Shown here one piece after another: positions 7,245 to 11,741 of a DNA stretch of 11,741 nucleotides (the first letter of the stretch is position 1; every line of letters begins with the position of its first letter). The translations under genes were made by a program, and so were the position numbers. The notes under the pieces are model-generated. The model saw only the letters and a program-made list of their open reading frames with translations. It was not told where the DNA came from and did not search any database. The stretch is from Proteobacteria bacterium UBA1847 (GTDB lineage: Bacteria > Pseudomonadota > Gammaproteobacteria > Steroidobacterales > Woeseiaceae), in contig DDIP01000117.1 in assembly GCA_002338605.1 (NCBI GenBank), forward strand, positions 1 to 11,741. Reading direction: 5' to 3'.

Positions 7245-8270
7245 TTGAGCAGACCGGCGACCAGAACAGGCGCATTCGGAGCCAGAACTGACAGCCCGAC
7301 CCTGCGCAGCACCGTGTTCCGCGTACTGGAGACAGCGGAAGACGACGATCTATCGAGCTGGATCGTCGATGTATTCCTGATCGCACTGATTTCGCTGAGC
7401 GTTCTCGCCGTCATTTTCGAATCGATCCCCAGCTTCGAGGCGCGCTACGGGTCGACGCTGCTCGTGTTCGAAACCCTTACCGTCGCCGTATTCTCAGTTG
7501 AATACCTGCTGCGTTTGTGGAGCTCGGTTGAAATCAGTACTGAGGCGAAGCAACGGCCTGTCATCACGCGCATGCGGCATATGCTTTCGTTTCATGCCAT
7601 CATCGATCTGCTGGCCATCTTGCCGTTCTACCTGCTGGCCTTCGGCGTGTTTGGTGGCGCTGACATGCGGGTGCTGCGCGCGGTGCGCCTGCTCAGAGTG
7701 CTGAAACTCACGCGATATTTCGCGGCGTTAAACTTGCTTTTTGCGACCATCCGCGAAAACAGCCGCGCCCTCGGCGCCGCGTTCCTTATTCTCATCACGA
7801 TCATGTTGCTGGCCGCCTCAGGCATGTACTATTTCGAGCGTGAGTCACAACCGGTCGACTTTGGCAGCATTCCGGCCGCAATGTGGTGGGCATTCGCTAC
7901 CCTGACAACCGTTGGCTACGGGGACGTCACTCCCATCACGGTGGGTGGCAAGATCTTCGGTGCCCTGATATCCGTGGTCGGCATCGGTATGGTGGCTCTA
8001 CCGACCAGTATTCTCGCATCCGGTTACACGCGGCAACTCGAACAAAGCACCTCGGACTACATGGCCGACGCCGCACGTGCTCTGGACGATGGTGTGATCG
8101 ATGAAGACGAGGAGCGGCATCTTGAGGCAAGACGAATTGATCTGGGTTTGAGCAGACATCGAGCCAGCCAGATTCTCGACGAAAAACGCGTCAAACTGGC
8201 CCTCGCCCAGGCGGCGAAGGATGGCGGGACGTGCCCGCATTGCCAACAGTCGCTGCCGGCACCGCGTTGA
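7245..8270 (+). CDS. Voltage-gated potassium channel (Kv-type, six TM), 341 aa
   Basis: This is a six-helix potassium channel subunit of the inner membrane, expected to act as a tetramer. Helices S1 (about 41-60), S2 (70-92), S3 (115-135), S5 (175-195) and S6 (236-260) are clear. S4 (about 141-158) carries basic residues at every third position: R142, R145, R148, R151, K154, R157. The pore helix leads to the selectivity filter TVGYGD at 222-227. After S6 comes a charged helical tail (about 262-325) with a GVIDEDEE segment, ending in a CPHC pair (C330, C333) that resembles half of a zinc ribbon. The start is TTG at 7245. An in-frame stop at 7188-7190 and the lack of any ATG or GTG after it leave TTG as the first choice, with a weak AGGCAG upstream; GTG at 7314 is possible. 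It is transcribed away from the pilus operon and converges on fleQ. Its physiological role here is unknown. Confidence 0.93.
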   Translation: MSRPATRTGAFGARTDSPTLRSTVFRVLETAEDDDLSSWIVDVFLIALISLSVLAVIFESIPSFEARYGSTLLVFETLTVAVFSVEYLLRLWSSVEISTEAKQRPVITRMRHMLSFHAIIDLLAILPFYLLAFGVFGGADMRVLRAVRLLRVLKLTRYFAALNLLFATIRENSRALGAAFLILITIMLLAASGMYYFERESQPVDFGSIPAAMWWAFATLTTVGYGDVTPITVGGKIFGALISVVGIGMVALPTSILASGYTRQLEQSTSDYMADAARALDDGVIDEDEERHLEARRIDLGLSRHRASQILDEKRVKLALAQAAKDGGTCPHCQQSLPAPR

Positions 8271-8277
8271 GCCCTCG

Positions 8278-9444
8278 TCAACTCGCGGGCGGTGTCTTGC
8301 CAGTGTCGATTTCGTAGCGTTTGATTTTCTCAACGAGTGTTGTGCGACCCACGCCCAGCATTTCGGCTGCTCGCTGTACAACGCCGCCCGACTCCGACAG
8401 GGCCTGGTGAATCATGTCCTGCTCGATATTTGCAAGATACTGCTTCATATCAATCCCTTCCTGCGGCAGCGTGACGATGCCACCACTCGTCGCCGGCCCC
8501 AGGCTGTGACTCAGAATTTCCGTCGCACCCGTTGCCGCTTCGCGTTCTACAATTGGCCAGGGTAAATCGCGCCGGGAAATCCTGCCGCCCGGCTTGATGA
8601 CCGCCAGCCGTTCAATCAGGTTTGCAAGTTCCCGGACATTGCCGGTCCAGCAATATTCCTGCAATGCGGCGAGCGCATCATCGTCAAGTTGCAGCGAGAC
8701 ACCCTGCTCGGCCGACAGGCGTTGCACGAACTCCTCGACCAGTAGCGGAATGTCGTCAGGACGCTCCGACAGCGGGCTTATTTCAATTGGAAAGACACTC
8801 AGGCGATAGTAAAGATCCTCACGAAACGCTCCTGACTCGATGCGCGACGGCAAGTCCCGGTGGGTTGCGGCGATAAGGCGTACATCGACCGGAATACTCG
8901 TCGTGCCACCGACTCGCTCGACAACCCGTTCCTCGAGAACGCGCAATAACTTGACCTGCATGACGGTCGGCATATCGCCAATCTCGTCGAGGAAAAAGGT
9001 GCCGCCTTTCGCCTGCTCGAATCGGCCGGCACGCGCGGCAATCGCACCGGTAAAGGCGCCTCGTTCATGACCGAATAATTCGCTTTCCAGCAGGTGTTCT
9101 GGAATTGCACCGCAGTTGACGGCAATAAACGGGCCTTCACGTCCGGAGCTCTGATGGATCTGCCGCGCGACGACCTCCTTGCCGGTGCCGGACTCACCGG
9201 TGATCAGCACGGTCGCCATTGACGGCGCAACCTGCTCGATCAGTTTTCGCACCATGACGGCGTCGGCGCTGCGACCGATAAAGCAGTCACCAGCGGGACG
9301 CGGATCGGCATGATCAACCTTGCGGTGACTTGCGCGAATATCTTCAAGGACTTCGCTGAGTGCATCCAGACGTACCGGGTAAGACAGGGAATGAAACCGT
9401 GCCCACGGGTAGACTTTCTGCAATTCCGAGCGGTTAATCGTCAT
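8278..9444 (-). CDS. fleQ: FleQ-type sigma-54 activator, AAA+ and DNA-binding part, 388 aa
   Basis: FleQ activates early flagellar genes with sigma-54 RNA polymerase and also controls biofilm genes in Pseudomonas. Residues 1-36 look like the C-terminal end of the FleQ receiver-like domain. The AAA+ domain (about 54-290) has Walker A GESGTGKE (83-90), the sigma-54 contact loop GAFTGA (129-134), Walker B GGTFFLDE (147-154) and GNVRELANLIERL (268-280). A Fis-type helix-turn-helix lies at about 353-378 (GGVVQRAAEMLGVGRTTL). The linker before the AAA+ domain lacks the LFRS motif that contacts c-di-GMP in P. aeruginosa FleQ, although the Arg after Walker A (R94) is kept. The ATG overlaps the stop of the upstream ORF (ATGA) and has no clear ribosome site. 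Together the two ORFs span 1427 bases, and one added base would give a single 475-residue FleQ. The ORF converges on the channel gene with 7 bases between the stops. Confidence 0.9.
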   Translation of the reverse strand: MTINRSELQKVYPWARFHSLSYPVRLDALSEVLEDIRASHRKVDHADPRPAGDCFIGRSADAVMVRKLIEQVAPSMATVLITGESGTGKEVVARQIHQSSGREGPFIAVNCGAIPEHLLESELFGHERGAFTGAIAARAGRFEQAKGGTFFLDEIGDMPTVMQVKLLRVLEERVVERVGGTTSIPVDVRLIAATHRDLPSRIESGAFREDLYYRLSVFPIEISPLSERPDDIPLLVEEFVQRLSAEQGVSLQLDDDALAALQEYCWTGNVRELANLIERLAVIKPGGRISRRDLPWPIVEREAATGATEILSHSLGPATSGGIVTLPQEGIDMKQYLANIEQDMIHQALSESGGVVQRAAEMLGVGRTTLVEKIKRYEIDTGKTPPAS

Positions 9445-9704
9445 CGGTCGAGACCATGCAGCATGACGATCGGTATATTGGGATCGAGTTTGCCGACATC
9501 GCCGACGACCGAACGAATTTCGGTTTCCGAAAGATCAGGACCCACGAAAACCGCATCCAGCCTAGATTGGCCGACCTGTGATCGCCACTCGGCGGGTGTC
9601 GAGGTACAGACCTCGGGCTCATCCATGAACTCGATGAGTTCCTTCAGGTTTTCGGCATCCGTAATCGTGCGGTTGATCACCATGATCATGCCTTCGCCAG
9701 TCAT
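9441..9704 (-). CDS. fleQ: FleQ receiver-like N-terminal part, separate ORF, 87 aa
   Basis: This short ORF encodes the beginning of FleQ. From ATG 9704 the protein aligns from its first residue with P. aeruginosa FleQ as I recall it. Hydrophobic MIMVIN takes the place of KLLLID; then come LKELIEFMDEPEVCTSTPAEW (7-42 region) and IPIVML (77-82), matching the strand before the domain's last helices. The acidic pocket of true receivers is absent (INRT instead of IDDN), so phosphorylation is not expected, as in other FleQ proteins. A GGGGA sequence lies 9 bases before the ATG. The ORF stops at TGA 9443-9441, inside the receiver-like domain, and the rest continues in the -1 frame from an overlapping ATG. 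A domain cut this way would not fold alone, so this is either a frameshifted fleQ, a sequence error, or two chains that assemble. Confidence 0.75.
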   Translation of the reverse strand: MTGEGMIMVINRTITDAENLKELIEFMDEPEVCTSTPAEWRSQVGQSRLDAVFVGPDLSETEIRSVVGDVGKLDPNIPIVMLHGLDR

Positions 9705-10006
9705 TGTTCAACGTCCCCGGAGGTAGCTTCGTTCGCTTCAAAAATCCTTTTAATTTCGAGCATTTAAATCATAGGAGACAAAATCTGTTCCCATTCGTCC
9801 ATATATGGCTTTTTATCACCCCTTTTGACGAGAAGTCACTTTTTTGGCGAAAAATCAGGAAAACCCTGAGGCTTCTGCAATTTATCTGGGCGATTTCTCC
9901 CATATACTGTATTCCGGTGGGCGTCAGGGCCCAAACACGGCGGGTTCAAGAAAAGCCGTGGCCGGCCGATGAAGCCTGTATCAACCACGCACAGTGAGCA
10001 TCCCTT
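9705..10006. promoter_or_regulatory. 302-bp AT-rich divergent region between fleQ and the diguanylate cyclase gene
   Basis: No convincing gene is present. The part at 9735-9910 is clearly more AT-rich than the flanking genes. Candidate sites, all weak: on the plus strand a -10 TATACT (9903-9908) for the cyclase gene without a good -35; on the minus strand a -10 TATGAT (9773-9768) for fleQ, also without a good -35; and an inverted pair TGAC-N5-GTCA (9826-9838) that could bind a dimeric regulator. I found no sigma-54 site with both the GG and GC elements at correct spacing. Confidence 0.4.
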
Positions 10007-11122
10007 ATGAGTCTTGTTTCCAGGTTCCTCGGCTCCGGGGACAAAGCCGGATCGGACCGACCCGGCCTGGCAAGTCTCGACCTGGCCGATGGCGCGCTGG
10101 ACACGCTGAGTAACGTCATGCGTGTGATGGGCAACGAATCCTTCCGCCTCGACAGCGACCTGGATGCCACGGTTTTTCCCCGAATTTGCACCGAGTTTGC
10201 CTGCCATATCGAGAACGGTGCCGCGGTACCCTCTTTCGATATCCCGGCTTCCGCGGATGGCCAGCGCGAATGGTCCCGTGTGCGGCGTTTTTTTGCGGAT
10301 CGGCGACACCAGGAAAAGGCGTTTGTCACAGAACGTCTGAACGGCTACCGCGGCATTGTTGACGAGCTGGTTACCGGACTCAGAGATATTGGTACCCGCG
10401 ACCAGAACACCGAGTCCAGCATTATCGAGTGCCTGTCGGTTATCGAGGACGCCGTGGGCAACGGTGAACTGCCGCTGATCGAGGACGCATTGTCGAAAAC
10501 GATTTCGCGTGTGACGGAAACCTTCGCCAAACAAAAACAGGAATACGAGCAACAACTCAATGAACTGAATGCTCGCATGTCGAGCCTGCGCCAGGACCTG
10601 GTGGCGGCCCGGGAGGAAATGCAGCGCGACGCGTTAACCGAAGCCTACAATCGCGGCGCGTTCGACACAGCGATTCTGCAAAGCCTGAACATGCATTTTG
10701 TATCTCGGCAGCCGGTGACCTTGCTGATGATCGATCTGGATGAGTTCAAACAGGTGAACGATACGCATGGCCATGCCGCCGGCGATGCAGTTCTTAAAGC
10801 TGTGGGCGAATGCCTGGCACGTTCTTTCATTCGCAAGAACGATCTGGTTGCCCGCTACGGCGGCGACGAGTTTGCGGTGATCCTGTCGGATACCTCGGCA
10901 AAACATACAGAGGCATTGGTTGAACGATTTCTCGACATGGTCAGGAAACTCGAAATCGAAACCTTGAATGCCGTTGTCACCGTCAGTTGTTCAGTCGGCT
11001 ACACGGAGATCACCGAAGGTGACACGTCAACCAGTTTTGTCAACCGCGCGGACGAGGCCCTGTACCAGGCCAAACACAATGGCCGCAATTGCAGTGCATT
11101 CGTCGCCGCAGAGCCCAAATAA
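10007..11122 (+). CDS. Soluble GGDEF diguanylate cyclase with intact I-site, 371 aa
   Basis: This enzyme makes c-di-GMP from two GTP. Residues 1-170 are mostly helical with no membrane segment or recognised sensor domain. Residues about 170-207 form a charged helix or coiled coil (FAKQKQEYEQQLNELNAR) of the kind that joins sensors to GGDEF domains. The GGDEF domain covers about 208-366: DALTEAYNR at 208-216, MIDLDEFKQVND at 241-252 with metal ligand Asp243, GHAAGD at 255-260, and RYGGDEF at 283-289. The product-inhibition I-site RxxD is present as R276-K-N-D279, exactly five residues before GGDEF. Active cyclase with feedback control is therefore expected. ATG 10007 has only a weak GTGAG upstream. 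The gene lies between divergent fleQ and pomA, which suggests a role in setting c-di-GMP for flagellar versus attached life; that role is inference. Confidence 0.94.
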   Translation: MSLVSRFLGSGDKAGSDRPGLASLDLADGALDTLSNVMRVMGNESFRLDSDLDATVFPRICTEFACHIENGAAVPSFDIPASADGQREWSRVRRFFADRRHQEKAFVTERLNGYRGIVDELVTGLRDIGTRDQNTESSIIECLSVIEDAVGNGELPLIEDALSKTISRVTETFAKQKQEYEQQLNELNARMSSLRQDLVAAREEMQRDALTEAYNRGAFDTAILQSLNMHFVSRQPVTLLMIDLDEFKQVNDTHGHAAGDAVLKAVGECLARSFIRKNDLVARYGGDEFAVILSDTSAKHTEALVERFLDMVRKLEIETLNAVVTVSCSVGYTEITEGDTSTSFVNRADEALYQAKHNGRNCSAFVAAEPK

Positions 11123-11135
11123 AGCATCCAAAACC

Positions 11136-11162
11136 TAAAGGGCGCGCGTGATCTGCCGATAA
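11136..11162 (+). promoter_or_regulatory. Sigma-28 (FliA) promoter of pomA
   Basis: TAAAGGGC (11136-11143), an 11-base spacer, and GCCGATAA (11155-11162) match the FliA consensus TAAAGTTT-N11-GCCGATAA with a perfect -10, perfect TAAAG and exact spacing. It lies in the 89-bp gap between the cyclase stop and pomA. The start of transcription should fall near 11169, giving a leader of about 43 bases with a small hairpin (AGACG 11172-11176 with CGTCT 11182-11186). FliA control of stator genes is well known. Confidence 0.85.
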
Positions 11163-11199
11163 AACCCCTAGAGACGATTTCCGTCTGATCCCAAGGCAC

Positions 11200-11214
11200 G
11201 GAGGGACTACATTG
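11200..11214 (+). promoter_or_regulatory. Ribosome binding site deciding the TTG start of pomA
   Basis: GGAGGG at 11200-11205 is followed by six bases and TTG (11212-11214). No ATG or GTG gives the expected first residues MDLATLIGLIG, and the strong Shine-Dalgarno sequence at ideal distance supports TTG. Confidence 0.8.
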
Positions 11215-11741
11215 GATTTGGCGACATTAATCGGCCTTATCGGCGCATTCGGCATCGTAATGACTTCAATTGTGCTGGGCGGGTCGGCCGGTACCTTTGT
11301 GAATACGCCTTCGTTGCTCGTGGTACTGGGCGGCACCGCGCTGGTGACGATGATGAAGTTCAGCCTGGGCAAGTTCCTCGGCGCTACTTCCATCGCCGTC
11401 AAGGCATTCCTCCACAAACCGTCCAACCCGGAAGACCTGATCAATGAATCCGTCGAACTCGCCAAGGCTGCCCGACAGGGTGGACTGCTGGCGCTTGAAG
11501 ATCGCGAGATCGCCGACGAATTCATGAAAACCGGCCTTGGCCTGCTGATCGACGGTCATCCTGCCGATACCGTCCGCACGATGCTACAAAAGGATCTCAA
11601 CCAGACCCTGAAGCGGCATACCGATGGCCAGGATATATTCAAGGCGATTGGCGACGTCGGCCCGGCGATGGGCATGATCGGAACCCTGATCGGCCTGGTG
11701 CAGATGCTGTCGAACATGGACGACCCCAAGCAGATCGGGCC
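11212..11741 (+). CDS. pomA: Flagellar motor stator protein PomA/MotA, N-terminal 176 residues
   Basis: MotA/PomA with MotB/PomB forms the ion-driven stator that turns the flagellum. The reading frame starts at TTG and runs open off the right edge. The first residues MDLATLIGLIGAFG match PomA-type stators rather than E. coli MotA. Two N-terminal membrane helices lie at about 4-24 and 32-50. The cytoplasmic loop carries R88 and E96, at the same positions as the charged residues of Vibrio PomA that act on FliG. The third helix begins at DVGPAMGMIGTLIGL (148-162) with the conserved Pro151, then MLSNMDDPKQIG, highly typical of PomA. By similarity the motor is probably sodium-driven, but the ion-selecting residues lie partly in the missing PomB, so that is inference. 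The gene is preceded by a FliA promoter, and pomB is expected just beyond the window. Confidence 0.93.
   Translation, partial: MDLATLIGLIGAFGIVMTSIVLGGSAGTFVNTPSLLVVLGGTALVTMMKFSLGKFLGATSIAVKAFLHKPSNPEDLINESVELAKAARQGGLLALEDREIADEFMKTGLGLLIDGHPADTVRTMLQKDLNQTLKRHTDGQDIFKAIGDVGPAMGMIGTLIGLVQMLSNMDDPKQIG

Noticed and set aside
6811..7386. Minus-strand open frame spanning the mshL promoter and channel gene start
   Set aside because: It overlaps the secretin N-terminus in another frame and the channel start; the composition is Arg/Ser-rich shadow sequence.
8266..8282. GTTGA / TCAAC inverted repeat at the convergent stop codons, possible bidirectional terminator
   Set aside because: The stem is only 5 bp with no GC-rich extension or T-run; the stop codons themselves form most of it.
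9825..9853. TTGACG as -35 box for the cyclase gene
   Set aside because: At 16-18 bases downstream there is no -10-like sequence.
9860..9900. Possible sigma-54 promoter (TTGCA on the minus strand) upstream of fleQ
   Set aside because: The GG of the -24 element is absent at the required spacing.
9704..9997. Plus-strand open frame of 97 codons in the fleQ/cyclase gap
   Set aside because: It starts at TTG without a ribosome site, overlaps a promoter region, is AT-rich, and its translation has no recognisable domain.
9836..10555. Long minus-strand open frame (239 codons) opposite the cyclase gene
   Set aside because: It is antisense to a gene with full GGDEF motifs; the frame is a by-product of codon bias.
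11040..11525. Minus-strand open frame of 161 codons opposite pomA
   Set aside because: pomA on the plus strand is unmistakable, and this frame has low-complexity Ser-rich sequence.

Overview
The window looks like chromosomal DNA of a motile, polarly flagellated gammaproteobacterium. The support is a sodium-type flagellar stator gene (PomA-like), a FleQ-type flagellar master regulator, and a secretin plus ATPase of the MSHA (mannose-sensitive hemagglutinin) pilus type. GC content is moderate and codon use looks even across genes. I see no insertion sequence, phage gene, tRNA, rRNA or CRISPR array. The genus cannot be read from this stretch.

Left part (1-7106, all minus strand): one tightly packed operon for an MSHA-like type IV pilus or type II secretion-like machine. 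Transcription runs from right to left: lipoprotein secretin (MshL type), a small one-TM GspB/MshN-like protein, an assembly ATPase with an N-terminal MshEN c-di-GMP domain (MshE), an inner-membrane platform protein (GspF family), a fused PilM/PilN-like protein, and a one-TM PilO/GspM-position protein cut by the window edge. Neighbouring genes overlap or lie within about 10 bases of each other. Pilins and the prepilin peptidase are outside the window.

Middle (7107-8270): a 138-bp divergent promoter region with a perfect 11-bp inverted repeat, then a plus-strand voltage-gated potassium channel gene starting at TTG. Convergent to it, 7 bases away, is fleQ. FleQ is encoded here as two overlapping ORFs (9704-9441 and 9444-8278, ATGA overlap). 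The break falls inside the receiver-like domain, so a one-base frameshift in an ordinary fleQ is the simplest reading.

Right part (9705-11741): an AT-rich 302-bp divergent region, a soluble diguanylate cyclase with intact GGDEF and I-site, a textbook FliA (sigma-28) promoter, and the first 176 codons of pomA.

The genes share a motility/attachment theme. A c-di-GMP synthase, a FleQ-type regulator and a c-di-GMP-sensing pilus ATPase lie within 8 kb beside a flagellar stator gene. The points most worth a second look are the split fleQ, the inverted repeat in front of the channel gene, and the possible sigma-28 control of both pomA and the pilus operon.
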